A stretch of DNA of 64,000 nt from positions 5,444,001-5,508,000 of the forward strand of contig BNHL01000001.1 in the NCBI GenBank assembly GCA_015472025.1, read 5' to 3'. The translations under genes were made by a program, and so were the position numbers. This DNA comes from Cytophagales bacterium WSM2-2 (GTDB lineage: Bacteria > Bacteroidota > Bacteroidia > Cytophagales > Cyclobacteriaceae). Below, piece after piece: positions 16,862-25,608 of this stretch. Each line of letters starts with the position of its first letter. The stretch's first letter is position 1. Under the pieces are notes generated by a model. That model worked only from the letters and a program-made list of their open reading frames with translations. It made no database searches and was not told the DNA's origin.

Positions 16862-18589
16862 TTGCGCTATCAACCCATCTTCGACATTGCCGAACTATGC
16901 GCACAGAAGGGCGTAACGCAAGCCATTCTTTGCCCCGGCAGTCGTTGCGCTCCATTGACCATTGCATTCTCCAGGCATGACGATATCACAGTCCGCACAT
17001 TCAGTGATGAGCGCAGTGCTGCATTCATAGCTACAGGTATCGCTCATCAAACACAGTCTCCGGCTATTTTGGTTTGCACTTCTGGTTCTGCATCATTCAA
17101 TTTTGCTCCTGCGGTTGCGGAGGCTTTCTTCCAGGAAATCCCTTTGATCGTTTTTACTGCGGATCGTCCCAAGGAATGGGTTGACCAATTGGATGGGCAA
17201 ACCATAAGACAAAATAACATTTTTGGGGAACATGTAAAAAAATCTTTTACGCTGCCCGAAGATTACGAGCATCCCGATGCAGTTTGGTATATACATCGTG
17301 TAGTTAACGAAGCAATCAATTTATCCCAGGAGTTTCCAAAAGGCCCTGTACATATCAATGCGCCTTTTCGCGAGCCCCTGTATCCTTCCAAAGAAGAAAA
17401 AATATCATTCAATAAGAATGTCAAAATAATTCAATCGAATTCAGTTGCTGGTGCCTTAACCGATTTAAAGGCGAAAGAACTCAGCGAGCGAATGAATGAT
17501 TTCTCCAAAGTGCTGGTCCTGTCCGGGCAAAATGATTTCGATGATGAGTTAGCCAAAGCCGTTGAAAAATTTTCGGCAACACGACACGCCCCAGTGGTCG
17601 GAGATATTTTATCTAACCTGCATTCCCGTCAAGGCGTAGTCAGGTATTCAGACACATTTTTGGGAGCTTGTGGTGAAGATGTGAAGGCATCACTGCAACC
17701 GGAATTGTTGATCACGTTTGGAAAATCAATCATTTCAAAAAATACCAAGTTGTTCCTTCGCAAATACAAACCAACGGAGCACTGGCATTTACAAACTTCC
17801 GGTACTGCGGCTGACACTTTTCAATCATTGACAGAAGTCATTCATTGTGTCCCTAAAGATTTCTTCAAGACGCTGGTGATGGCTGACAGTGAAAATAATT
17901 TTTCTTCTCAGAAAAAAGAGAACTTCAGGCGTTTGTGGGAGGCAGAAGAACACCGGACAACTAATTCGATGGGGCCGTATTTTGAGGAATCTACTTTTTC
18001 TGAGCTCCTTGCGGTGAAAGAGTTCATTTCTCAGTTACCTCAGCGTTGCAACATCCATCTCGCGAATAGCATGGCTGTACGCTACGCTAATCTCATCGGT
18101 ATCGAAGCAGGAAAAAAAGGGATTCACGTTTATTCCAACCGGGGTGCCAGTGGGATCGATGGCTGCTCAAGTACGGCAGTGGGACATGCGCTGTGCCATG
18201 AAACACCCAACTTTCTTATCACCGGAGACATGGCATTCTTTTATGATCGAAACGCATTTTGGCACAACTACCCTATTCCGAATTTACATGTGCTTTTGTT
18301 AAACAATCATGGTGGGATCATTTTCAACATGATTGATGGTCCGGGGAACGTGCCTGAATTGGAAGAGTTTTTTGTCACACGTCAAAAATTAACAGCGAGG
18401 CATTTGTGTTCCGAATATGGCTTTGATTATTTGCATGTGGATTCGCTCAAGAAAATGAAGAATAGCTTAAAAGACTTTTTAGTATTTGACGGAAAGACGA
18501 AAATTCTAGAATTGGAAAGCGAGCAAGAAGGAAACAAAGAGGCCTATAAAAATTTTAAACAACAAATCAAGAAAGGATATGGAGCTTAA
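16862..18589 (+). CDS. menD: SEPHCHC synthase (2-succinyl-5-enolpyruvyl-6-hydroxy-3-cyclohexene-1-carboxylate synthase)
   Basis: A thiamine-diphosphate enzyme of 575 residues joining isochorismate and 2-oxoglutarate. The pyrimidine-binding domain contains [14 protein letters not shown] and [15 protein letters not shown], with the ThDP-activating glutamate in [23 protein letters not shown] and [10 protein letters not shown] follow. The C-terminal pyrophosphate domain has [17 protein letters not shown] and [14 protein letters not shown]. The start is TTG 16862 ([17 protein letters not shown]), 3 bases after menF; there is no nearby ATG. It overlaps menB by 11 bases. Its ThDP need links it to the TPP-regulated transporter at 26297 only in a general way. 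Confidence 0.96.
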   Translation: MRYQPIFDIAELCAQKGVTQAILCPGSRCAPLTIAFSRHDDITVRTFSDERSAAFIATGIAHQTQSPAILVCTSGSASFNFAPAVAEAFFQEIPLIVFTADRPKEWVDQLDGQTIRQNNIFGEHVKKSFTLPEDYEHPDAVWYIHRVVNEAINLSQEFPKGPVHINAPFREPLYPSKEEKISFNKNVKIIQSNSVAGALTDLKAKELSERMNDFSKVLVLSGQNDFDDELAKAVEKFSATRHAPVVGDILSNLHSRQGVVRYSDTFLGACGEDVKASLQPELLITFGKSIISKNTKLFLRKYKPTEHWHLQTSGTAADTFQSLTEVIHCVPKDFFKTLVMADSENNFSSQKKENFRRLWEAEEHRTTNSMGPYFEESTFSELLAVKEFISQLPQRCNIHLANSMAVRYANLIGIEAGKKGIHVYSNRGASGIDGCSSTAVGHALCHETPNFLITGDMAFFYDRNAFWHNYPIPNLHVLLLNNHGGIIFNMIDGPGNVPELEEFFVTRQKLTARHLCSEYGFDYLHVDSLKKMKNSLKDFLVFDGKTKILELESEQEGNKEAYKNFKQQIKKGYGA

Positions 18590-19403
18590 GTACGATTGGA
18601 AACCAATTAAACAATACCAGGAAATTCTATTTCATAAATTCAACGGAATCGCGCGTATCAGCATCAATCGGCCCAAGATGCATAATGCGTTCACTCCGCT
18701 AACGGTAAACGAAATGATCGATGCCATGAACATTTGCCGTGAAGATGTATCGATTGGTGTTATTATTCTTACCGGTGAAGGAGGCAAAGCATTTTGCAGC
18801 GGTGGCGATCAAAGCGTGCGTGGTCATGGCGGCTACGTTGGAACAGACGCAGTACCCAGGTTAAATGTACTCGACCTTCAAAAAATGATTCGCTCCATTC
18901 CAAAGCCGGTAATTGCGGCAGTGGCCGGTTGGGCCATCGGTGGCGGGCACGTATTACATGTAGTGTGTGACCTCACCATTGCAGCAGAGAATGCACGATT
19001 CGGTCAGACAGGTCCGAAAGTCGGAAGTTTTGACGGAGGATTCGGCTCCTCTTACCTGGCTCGGATTGTCGGGCAAAAGAAGGCACGTGAAATCTGGTTT
19101 CTGTGTGACCAGTACGATGCCAAAGAAGCTATCGACATGGGTTTGGTAAATAAAGTAGTGCCGCTCGAAAAACTGGAAGAGACATACGTAGAATGGGCAA
19201 ATAAAATTCTTAAGAAAAGTCCGCTGGCCATTCGCATGTTGAAATGTGCCTTCAATGCTGAACTCGACGGGCAAGCTGGTATCCAGGAACTGGCAGGTAA
19301 TGCCACATTACTCTACTATTTAAGTGATGAAGCAAAAGAAGGTAAAAACGCATTCCTGGAGAAGCGTGAGCCTGACTTCTCAAAATTTCCAAAATTCCCC
19401 TGA
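18579..19403 (+). CDS. menB: 1,4-dihydroxy-2-naphthoyl-CoA synthase
   Basis: A crotonase-fold enzyme of 274 residues that closes the naphthoate ring from o-succinylbenzoyl-CoA. Diagnostic blocks are [33 protein letters not shown] (about 70-87), [19 protein letters not shown] (oxyanion hole) and [34 protein letters not shown]. The start overlaps menD by 11 bases. The C-terminal [21 protein letters not shown] is typical. Confident. Confidence 0.97.
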   Translation: MELKYDWKPIKQYQEILFHKFNGIARISINRPKMHNAFTPLTVNEMIDAMNICREDVSIGVIILTGEGGKAFCSGGDQSVRGHGGYVGTDAVPRLNVLDLQKMIRSIPKPVIAAVAGWAIGGGHVLHVVCDLTIAAENARFGQTGPKVGSFDGGFGSSYLARIVGQKKAREIWFLCDQYDAKEAIDMGLVNKVVPLEKLEETYVEWANKILKKSPLAIRMLKCAFNAELDGQAGIQELAGNATLLYYLSDEAKEGKNAFLEKREPDFSKFPKFP

Positions 19404-19406
19404 TTC

Positions 19407-19826
19407 ATGAAGTCAATGAATTCGAGAGTTGACTTTCACGCTTTCAGACTAACACCTAAAAGTGATTTAAGAAAGTCAATTCTTGAATTTGCTAAGACAC
19501 ACAACATCAAAGCTGGAGCCATTGTTACATGTGTCGGGAGCCTGGAGCAATTTCACATCCGTTTTGCCAACAAAGAAAAAGGATCCATACAAAAAGGGTT
19601 CTTTGAAATCGTCTCACTGACCGGCACGTTTTCTGACTCCTCCTGTCATCTCCACATTGCCTTGGCTGACCCGGATGGAAAAACAACCGGAGGTCATCTA
19701 CTGGATGACAATTTAATTTACACCACGGTTGAGCTTGTAGTTGCTGAACTTTTCGATCTCGAATTCAAAAGAGAACTTGACAAAACGTATGGCTTCCCCG
19801 AGCTTGTTGTCACGTCAAAAAAGTAA
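19407..19826 (+). CDS. PPC (DUF296) domain protein
   Basis: A 139-residue single-domain protein of the PPC/DUF296 type, the plant AT-hook-associated domain also found alone in bacteria as trimers. Typical features are FHAFRLTPKSDLRKSILEFAKTHNIKAGAIVTCVGSLE, ... the SLTGTFS segment, HLHIALADPDGKTTGGHLLDD with its conserved histidines, and VYTTVELVV-like strands. There is no AT-hook, so DNA binding is doubtful. It sits 3 bases after menB and 2 bases before menE, fully inside the menaquinone operon. A role tied to that pathway is possible but unproven. Confidence 0.88.
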   Translation: MKSMNSRVDFHAFRLTPKSDLRKSILEFAKTHNIKAGAIVTCVGSLEQFHIRFANKEKGSIQKGFFEIVSLTGTFSDSSCHLHIALADPDGKTTGGHLLDDNLIYTTVELVVAELFDLEFKRELDKTYGFPELVVTSKK

Positions 19827-19828
19827 CA

Positions 19829-20902
19829 ATGGCCTGGTTAAACCTCAACGGCAATTTATACTCCATCAGCGATCTGAAAAATAGTACTCCGACAGGTAGT
19901 AGTGACTTTGAAAGATCAACACTCGGCTTTTGCAAGTCCTGGCTTAATGGCCAACAGGAGTTCGTCATTCAAACTTCAGGGTCGACAGGTACTCCAAAAA
20001 AAATTACGCTGAGCAGAGCAGCGATGGAGGCCAGCGCTCAACAAACTATTCATGCACTTCATCTTTCGAAAGAAGGAACTGCTCTCGTCTGCCTTGACAC
20101 CAAATACATCGCCGGGCAAATGATGTTGGTGCGCTGCTTGACTCTTGGAATGAACATCATAGCTAACGAGCCTTCAGGGAATCCGCTGGAGAACATCACA
20201 TCTCGGATTGAGTTTACTGCGCTTGTTCCCTACCAGCTTGAAAATATACTGGATCATACACCAGGGCAGCTGAATATGGTTCATCGTGCAATTATTGGCG
20301 GGGCAACCGTTAGTCAGTCGTTGAAAGAAAAAATGCAAAAGACGTCCTGCCTGCTGCTCGCCACTTACGGGATGACGGAGACTATCTCTCATGTCGCACT
20401 CCAGAAACTCAATGGTCCTGATTCACAGGATTATTTTGAGACGCTCAAGAATATTCATTTGCGGCTGGACGATAGGGGTTGCCTTTGCATCAAAGTCGAC
20501 TACCTTGAGGGCGAAATTGTCACCAACGACCTTGTAGAACTGGTATCGAGTAACAAATTCAAATGGCTTGGCAGAATCGACAATGTCATTAATTCCGGAG
20601 GAGTAAAAGTAATTCCAGAGAAGGTGGAAGCCGCAATTGAGAAAGCGTTAGTTAAACTCCAAATTAAAGCCCGATTTTTCGTGGCAGGATTGCCCGATGA
20701 AAAAATGGGGCAACGCGTAGTAACTATTGTAGAAGGACTGCCTGATCAATGGCCTTCAGATAAAATCATGAGCGACATTGTCTCCAACCTAACTAAATAT
20801 GAGCTCCCGAAAGAGGTTAAGTTTGTGCCAAAATTTATTGAAACACCTACTGGAAAAATTAATAGAGCGCAGACAATCGCTACTCATCTTCAGCAAAAGT
20901 GA
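19829..20902 (+). CDS. menE: o-succinylbenzoate-CoA ligase (short form)
   Basis: An adenylate-forming enzyme that activates o-succinylbenzoate with CoA. Motifs are the P-loop TSGSTGTPKKITLS (about 50-63), ATYGMTETISHVA (about 180), WLGRIDNVINSGGVKVIPEKVE (about 250-272) and the catalytic C-terminal lysine in TPTGKINR. At 357 residues it lacks much of the N-terminal region of long-form MenE (about 450-490). The short form is usual in Bacteroidota. Its 3' end overlaps the convergent VOC gene by 23 bases, so the menaquinone operon ends here. Confidence 0.93.
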   Translation: MAWLNLNGNLYSISDLKNSTPTGSSDFERSTLGFCKSWLNGQQEFVIQTSGSTGTPKKITLSRAAMEASAQQTIHALHLSKEGTALVCLDTKYIAGQMMLVRCLTLGMNIIANEPSGNPLENITSRIEFTALVPYQLENILDHTPGQLNMVHRAIIGGATVSQSLKEKMQKTSCLLLATYGMTETISHVALQKLNGPDSQDYFETLKNIHLRLDDRGCLCIKVDYLEGEIVTNDLVELVSSNKFKWLGRIDNVINSGGVKVIPEKVEAAIEKALVKLQIKARFFVAGLPDEKMGQRVVTIVEGLPDQWPSDKIMSDIVSNLTKYELPKEVKFVPKFIETPTGKINRAQTIATHLQQK

Positions 20903-21254
20903 GCACGTAGCCGTTGTTATCTATGATTGAAAATTCTGTTGCTCCGTAGAATGTCTTGTTTATTTCCGCGGCTACTTTCGCCTTGCCTTTGATCTTTTCA
21001 AAAAGAGCACGAAGTCCCTTCATCTTAATGTAAAACAACAGTGAGCCGCCATCCTTCCTGCTGATTTCAGGCAATGCATCTCCAAGGCTGGAATAGGTCT
21101 GAAACATAAACGTGACATTTCCATTGCCAAGCATTGCCCAGTCGTAATTTCCTGTCTCCGGCATTGACATCAGTACTTCAAATCCGAGGTTTTTATAGAA
21201 CTCCAGTGTGGCGTTCATGTCTTTAACAAAAATATTTGGCGATAGCGTATCCAT
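20880..21254 (-). CDS. VOC-family (glyoxalase/bleomycin-resistance fold) protein
   Basis: A 124-residue protein with the two beta-alpha-beta-beta-beta modules of the vicinal oxygen chelate fold: SPNIFVKDMNATLEFYKNLGFEVL, then LLFYIKMKGLRALFEKIKGK, and a terminal FSIIDNNGYVLTFAE. The last block usually provides a metal-binding glutamate. The metal histidine expected at the start of the first strand is replaced (SPNIFV), so catalysis is uncertain. It overlaps the menE 3' end by 23 bases on the other strand. Confidence 0.85.
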   Translation of the reverse strand: MDTLSPNIFVKDMNATLEFYKNLGFEVLMSMPETGNYDWAMLGNGNVTFMFQTYSSLGDALPEISRKDGGSLLFYIKMKGLRALFEKIKGKAKVAAEINKTFYGATEFSIIDNNGYVLTFAEDE

Positions 21255-21350
21255 AGTTATTTTTTTAGCGAACTGACTTAATCACCTCACCCTTGACCCT
21301 TTCTCCTGACGTATCAGGATGAAGGGCTTTGGGATTGGCTAACCGCTAAG

Positions 21351-22139
21351 TCATTTCTTTTGTTTTTCTGATTTTAATTGAAACAGTTCTTTCTGCAAGT
21401 CCAGCACTACGCTTGCCAGCTGATCTACGGAAGCTTCAGGCTTGTTTTCCACTTCTGGGAATTGCACACTGATGTACGCCTTGGCAGACCAAGCTTCCAT
21501 TACATCTTCACCATCCACCTGGTAAGGTGCATACTGCCGATTGTCTGAAACCAGGAAAAGCTTGCCGTTCTCGTCGAGATAATTGAATACTCTTTTGTAA
21601 ACCACACCTTCATGTTGTGTCACCAGAATGTAGGTCTTACCACTTTTGATATCATTGAGCTTTTCAACATACTCACCCACTACGATAGACCCAGGCATGA
21701 GCGGCAGCATAGAATCTCCTTTGATCTCGAAAGCCCGATAAGTTCCTTGTTTTAAAATAGGGAGATTAAACCGGGGCAATTCTTTCACATATTCCGGGTC
21801 GGCATATCCGTTCAGATACCCTGCAGAAGCTTTGACTGGAACAAATTCAATATTCTCTTTTCTATGCTGATCAATAGTGACAACCAGCACATCACGGCCG
21901 CGGCTAAAAGATGCAGGTGGTTTGGGCTCCGACTTTGTCAGGTCCGTCCCGATGAGAGATTCCATCGATACTCCGAAAAGTGCTGCCATCTTTTGTAGCA
22001 GCTCAGCCCGAGGCTCGGCCCTGCCTTCTTCATAAGCACCAACCAGTGAGCGCTTGATACCCAGTTTTTGAGCAAACTCATCTTGCGTGAGTTGAAGTTT
22101 CTTGCGCAACGCGCGAAGGTTTTCATTGAGGCTTATCAT
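21351..22139 (-). CDS. XRE-type repressor with S24 (LexA/CI-like) self-cleavage domain
   Basis: Residues 5-60 are a helix-turn-helix (LRKKLQLTQDEFAQKLGIKRSLVGAYEEGRAEP). Residues about 95-225 are a LexA/CI-type S24 peptidase domain. The whole self-cleavage apparatus is visible: the scissile A106-G107 (KASAGYLNG), nucleophile S143 (GDSMLP) and lysine K182 (VVYKRVF). The spacings of 36 (G107 to S143) and 39 (S143 to K182) are close to LexA. A C-terminal helix (about 236-262) may add oligomerisation. It is encoded 3 bases after a small unknown gene whose upstream region has two matching palindromes. It is probably an autoregulated stress or damage-responsive repressor; the inducer is unknown. 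Confidence 0.9.
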   Translation of the reverse strand: MISLNENLRALRKKLQLTQDEFAQKLGIKRSLVGAYEEGRAEPRAELLQKMAALFGVSMESLIGTDLTKSEPKPPASFSRGRDVLVVTIDQHRKENIEFVPVKASAGYLNGYADPEYVKELPRFNLPILKQGTYRAFEIKGDSMLPLMPGSIVVGEYVEKLNDIKSGKTYILVTQHEGVVYKRVFNYLDENGKLFLVSDNRQYAPYQVDGEDVMEAWSAKAYISVQFPEVENKPEASVDQLASVVLDLQKELFQLKSEKQKK

Positions 22140-22142
22140 AAT

Positions 22143-22403
22143 TTATTTCTTAAAAATTAAGATTCTTCCTGAGTTAAGCTGACGACTGCCAAAGGAGAAA
22201 AGGTTACGTTGCAAATACCTTTGGCTGTCACCCATCGCACGGATGTGGCGATCAATTTTCTCAATCACTTCCGTAACTGATGTGTGTGGTTCGGCCAATA
22301 AATAGCCATAGTATCCATTGGCAAAACCTTCAGTTGAGAAGCCGATTTGAAATTTGCCCGATTGTAATTTTTTGCTTTTCAGCTTTAGCTTAATTGCGTC
22401 CAT
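22143..22403 (-). CDS. small hypothetical protein upstream of the S24 repressor (86 aa)
   Basis: I do not recognise this family. It is basic (KLKLKSKKLQSGKF), with a glycine/tyrosine-rich middle (EGFANGYYGYLLAEP) and a helical segment (TSVTEVIEKIDRHIRAMG). It has no signal peptide or membrane helix. It is the first gene of the operon that ends with the LexA/CI-like repressor, and its ATG lies 2 bases from the first operator palindrome. It could be an antirepressor, a co-regulator or a DNA-binding partner. This is inferred only from position. Confidence 0.7.
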   Translation of the reverse strand: MDAIKLKLKSKKLQSGKFQIGFSTEGFANGYYGYLLAEPHTSVTEVIEKIDRHIRAMGDSQRYLQRNLFSFGSRQLNSGRILIFKK

Positions 22404-22405
22404 TG

Positions 22406-22472
22406 GCTAAAAATTTTAGCTAAATAAATACTCAAATCAATCGGATGCAAGTTTTTAACTAAATATTTTAGT
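22406..22472. promoter_or_regulatory. pair of 15-bp operator palindromes upstream of the S24 repressor operon
   Basis: Site 1 is GCTAAAAATTTTAGC at 22406-22420, a perfect 7+1+7 palindrome, and overlaps a second palindrome TTTAGCTAAA (22415-22424). Site 2 is ACTAAATATTTTAGT at 22458-22472. Twelve of 15 positions are the same (consensus RCTAAAWATTTTAGY), and the centres are 52 bases apart, about five helical turns. Site 1 nearly touches the start codon of the first gene, as expected for autorepression. A half-site GCTAAAA lies at 22501. They are probably bound by the repressor encoded at 21351-22139; binding is inferred. Confidence 0.7.
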
Positions 22473-22523
22473 TTTTATAAGCGTTGAATGCTCAGAATGG
22501 GCTAAAATGAGGGTTTTGCAAAT

Positions 22524-22919
22524 CTATTTCCATCTTCGATCCAGCTCAACTGCTTCTTTTAACAGCTTTACAATGGCCTTTTCATTGATTTCTTGGACAG
22601 ATCGATAGATTTTATAGAATACCCGCTTGTTAGTGCCATGGGTAAGATACTTGTCAACATCTTTCAGTCTGCTGCCATACCAATAGCCCAACAATACTCC
22701 CTCTTTGATGCCTCCACGTGGAATCGTGGCGGGCCAGACTATACACAGTCCTTTCTTTCCATAGAAATACGGAACATTAAATGATATCTTTTCTTTCACG
22801 GAAGTGGGAACGTTTTCTTTAATGATTTGCCTGAGCACATCAACGGTCAGTCGTTCGTGTTCCGGCAACAGTTCGTACAACTGCAGCAAGGAAGTGATTT
22901 TAACTGGACTGCGATCCAT
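22524..22919 (-). CDS. DUF1801 (YdhG-like) protein
   Basis: A 131-residue protein with the DUF1801 pattern: a helical N-terminus (SLLQLYELLPEHERLTVDVLRQIIKE), EKISFNVPYFYGKKGLCIVWPA, GVLLGYWYGSRL, and a C-terminal helix. Members adopt a YdhG-like alpha/beta fold without a known biochemical role. It lies about 120 bases upstream of the repressor operon on the same strand, with the operators in between, so it is probably a separate unit. Confidence 0.82.
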   Translation of the reverse strand: MDRSPVKITSLLQLYELLPEHERLTVDVLRQIIKENVPTSVKEKISFNVPYFYGKKGLCIVWPATIPRGGIKEGVLLGYWYGSRLKDVDKYLTHGTNKRVFYKIYRSVQEINEKAIVKLLKEAVELDRRWK

Positions 22920-23025
22920 CAGAGCAACATTAAATCAAGCGACAGCAAAGAAATTGAACACAAGTATTTGTGTAAAAGTGATTCTTTTTTCATTTCGTTA
23001 CATCCCCTAGTTTGGTGCAAAAATT

Positions 23026-23541
23026 ATGAAGCAAATCAATTGGTTTGATCGCAAGTTCGATTTTTCATCGAATCAAAATACAATGCCTTCCCTCATCGAG
23101 CGGCTGGAAGGCACTCCTATCCGACTCATTGAAAAGATGAAGCACATCTCTCCTTCACTCTACAAAATTCAGCCCGGAGGCAATTGGTCCATGTTTGAGC
23201 ACATAGGCCACCTGGCAGACCTTGAAACTCTTTGGCAAGAGCGCCTCGATGACATCCTGAATGGCAATACTGAACTGCGACCTGCCGATCTCGCCAATCG
23301 AAAAACAACGGAAGCCAACCACAACAGCAAATCGCTTGAACGACTTCTTGACGATTTTAGCAGTTTGAGAATAATAACCCTCGAGCGATTGAAAAACCTG
23401 AAAGATGAAGATGTTTTCAAATCAGCGCTGCACCCCAGGTTAAAAACTCCAATGCGAACTCTCGATCATTTCACATTCGTTGCTGAACACGATGATCATC
23501 ACCTGGCTAAGATCACTGAATTGATAAATTACCGGCCTTGA
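23026..23541 (+). CDS. DinB-fold putative metal-dependent hydrolase
   Basis: A 171-residue four-helix-bundle DinB/YfiT-like protein. The metal-site histidines expected for the fold are visible: one in WSMFEHIGHLADLE (about 55-66) and two in VAEHDDHHLAKITEL near the C-terminus. Bacterial members include bacillithiol and mycothiol transferases and many uncharacterised hydrolases. Bacteroidota often carry several. There is no clear operon partner. The fold is confident, the substrate unknown. Confidence 0.88.
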   Translation: MKQINWFDRKFDFSSNQNTMPSLIERLEGTPIRLIEKMKHISPSLYKIQPGGNWSMFEHIGHLADLETLWQERLDDILNGNTELRPADLANRKTTEANHNSKSLERLLDDFSSLRIITLERLKNLKDEDVFKSALHPRLKTPMRTLDHFTFVAEHDDHHLAKITELINYRP

Positions 23542-23590
23542 TCTTTTAAGAAATCATTAAGAATTAATTTTAAGGATACGGCTAAATTCG

Positions 23591-23611
23591 TTTCAATTTT
23601 ACGAATTGAAA
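23591..23611. promoter_or_regulatory. perfect 8+5+8 inverted repeat before a secreted-protein gene
   Basis: TTTCAATT (23591-23598) and AATTGAAA (23604-23611) are exact reverse complements with a 5-base spacer, ending 4 bases before the ATG of the gene at 23616. This could be an operator, or in mRNA a hairpin covering the ribosome site. There is no other support. Confidence 0.4.
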
Positions 23612-23615
23612 TTCA

Positions 23616-24404
23616 ATGTATAAGATCCTTCTCCTTCTTTCCTGTGCACTATCCTTTGGTGGATGCCTTGCACAGGGAAGTTGCAAAACATTCTCCTTCC
23701 GGGAATTTTATGATATGTCGCTAGCTGCAGACGTAACGCGAGCAGAGCCACTGACTTTTAAAAAATACCCAGGTTTCAACTTTAATGAATTCAAGCCTGT
23801 GGAAGGCACGCTTACTACCGGTGAGAGTTATTATAGGGTGGGTCTCAATTCCAAAAATGATATTCGTGAGTTAATTTATTTTGACAAAGACAGCCTGAGC
23901 ACTTACCGGATGGTTGTTTTCAATTACGAAGACCGTAGAGTTCTCGGTATTGGTACGTTAAAGAATAGTCAGGGCTATTTCTTTTGGTCAGTAGTCATCA
24001 TCATGGACAAAAGAACAAACTTTAATTACCTGATGAGTACGTCTGCCAACATTAATCACAAATTTGGAGGCCGGATCTGGATTGATCATTTCGATAAGAT
24101 AAGCAACATCATGATCCTCGATGAAAACCTGCTGCCCAGGGATTTGTTTAGGATAAAAAACGGGCAAGTAGTTGTCCACTCTGAACTGAAATGCGAAGGA
24201 GACAGAGTGGTCAGCGAGACGGCTAATCTCTTTTCGATTCAGGACATCCATGATTTAAAAATTGATTTCTCTACCTGTCCTGAAATTCTGAAAAGAACCT
24301 GCAGGGATGAAACACCAGACCTCACATTCCGTGTCCGAGCATCTCCCGAAAAGAAACAGCACCTTCCGATTTGGGTTCGTGTGATTGCCAACAATGTGGA
24401 GTGA
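23616..24404 (+). CDS. hypothetical secreted protein (262 aa)
   Basis: Not recognised. A signal peptide is clear (MYKILLLLSCALSFGGCLAQ), with likely cleavage after AQ as is common in this phylum; the FGGC sequence is a weak lipobox, so a lipoprotein is less likely. The mature part is mixed alpha/beta with four cysteines (GSCKTF, ELKCEG, STCPEIL, RTCRDE) that could form disulfides. No catalytic motif is seen. It ends directly against the convergent menC stop with no gap. Confidence 0.75.
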   Translation: MYKILLLLSCALSFGGCLAQGSCKTFSFREFYDMSLAADVTRAEPLTFKKYPGFNFNEFKPVEGTLTTGESYYRVGLNSKNDIRELIYFDKDSLSTYRMVVFNYEDRRVLGIGTLKNSQGYFFWSVVIIMDKRTNFNYLMSTSANINHKFGGRIWIDHFDKISNIMILDENLLPRDLFRIKNGQVVVHSELKCEGDRVVSETANLFSIQDIHDLKIDFSTCPEILKRTCRDETPDLTFRVRASPEKKQHLPIWVRVIANNVE

Positions 24405-25529
24405 TCAGTTTTTCAGGTAGAGTGATTCCTCTGCCTCATCGGGAAACAAAGCGGTCAAATCCCATTTCTCCTTCGGCTGATACATCAATACTCCTTTATC
24501 CGCCAGCAGAGGTGACGGAAAGTTATTTGTATAAATCTGGCCAGTGCCAAGTCCGTGATGCAATGAAGAATTGTATTGCGAGGTAAATTGGGCAATCGCA
24601 TTGAGGCCGATGTTGGATTCAAGCGCAGAGGTTACCCACCAACCAATGTTTTGCTTTTCGGCAATGCGTATCCATTCATCGCTCCCCATCATTCCTCCAT
24701 GCAATGTCGGTTTCAAAATAATATACTGCGGCTTCAATCTTTTGAGCAGCTTTTCTTTTTCATCGGAAGCGATTCCAATAAGTTCTTCATCAAAGGCGAT
24801 AGGTATGGGTGACTTAGCACAAATCTCTTCCATCTCGGGCAAGCCGGGCTTAATCGGCTGCTCAAGCGAGTGAACGTTGAACCGCTTCAATGAATTAATT
24901 TTATCGAGTGCATCTTCTTTCTTAAATGCACCATTGGCATCTAGCCTGATTTCGATATTGTCGCGAAAATATTTTCTGCGGATATATTGAAGTACATCGC
25001 ACTCCTTTTCGAAATCAAGACCTCCCACTTTCAATTTCACGCACTTAAATCCATCCCGGATTTTAATTTCCACTTGTTGCAGCATAAAGTCGAGACCGCC
25101 CATCCACACCAGACCATTGATCGGCACCGGGGTTTCCGTGAATTTATTTTTAAAAACTACCTTCTTACCTCCTTGCATTAAATCCAGGAGAGCTGTTTCA
25201 AGTGCGAATACGATGGACGAATTCTCGCGGTCAATTTTATTCGACTGAAAGAAGTCACTCAATGCTGCGATCCCTTCTTTACCTGAAGGCAATGACAAAT
25301 TTTTATTTTGAAATGCCTGGATTGCATTGATAAGTGTTGCTTCAAATTCAGGACCTGATTCTTTGCTTAATCCTTGCAAAGGACCACACTCACCGAGTCC
25401 ATAAACTTCCGGTTTACTATCATCCCAGAGCCTGACAAACCAGGAAGTCTTTTCCGTCATTGGCCCGCGTGATGTACGGGCAGCAAAAGCAAAATTCAGA
25501 ACGTACGGGTGAACACTGGCACGAAGCAT
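24405..25529 (-). CDS. menC: o-succinylbenzoate synthase (enolase superfamily)
   Basis: A 374-residue enolase-superfamily protein with the MenC catalytic set: K165 and K167 (CVKLKVGG), metal ligands D197 (RLDANGA), E223 (LEQPI) and D247 (AFDEE), and K273 (ILKPTLHGG). MenC dehydrates SHCHC to o-succinylbenzoate. Bacteroidota dipeptide epimerases are related but longer in the capping domain. Here the nearby menF-D-B-E operon, which lacks menC, supports MenC. It is on the opposite strand, separated from that operon by 3.5 kb of unrelated genes. Confidence 0.93.
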   Translation of the reverse strand: MLRASVHPYVLNFAFAARTSRGPMTEKTSWFVRLWDDSKPEVYGLGECGPLQGLSKESGPEFEATLINAIQAFQNKNLSLPSGKEGIAALSDFFQSNKIDRENSSIVFALETALLDLMQGGKKVVFKNKFTETPVPINGLVWMGGLDFMLQQVEIKIRDGFKCVKLKVGGLDFEKECDVLQYIRRKYFRDNIEIRLDANGAFKKEDALDKINSLKRFNVHSLEQPIKPGLPEMEEICAKSPIPIAFDEELIGIASDEKEKLLKRLKPQYIILKPTLHGGMMGSDEWIRIAEKQNIGWWVTSALESNIGLNAIAQFTSQYNSSLHHGLGTGQIYTNNFPSPLLADKGVLMYQPKEKWDLTALFPDEAEESLYLKN

Positions 25530-25608
25530 TTGGTTTGTTAGTTGTGTACCGACAAGTTACAAATTACGACTAATCTGTAGCCTGAAATCCGTAATTTTGA
25601 ACCGAAAT

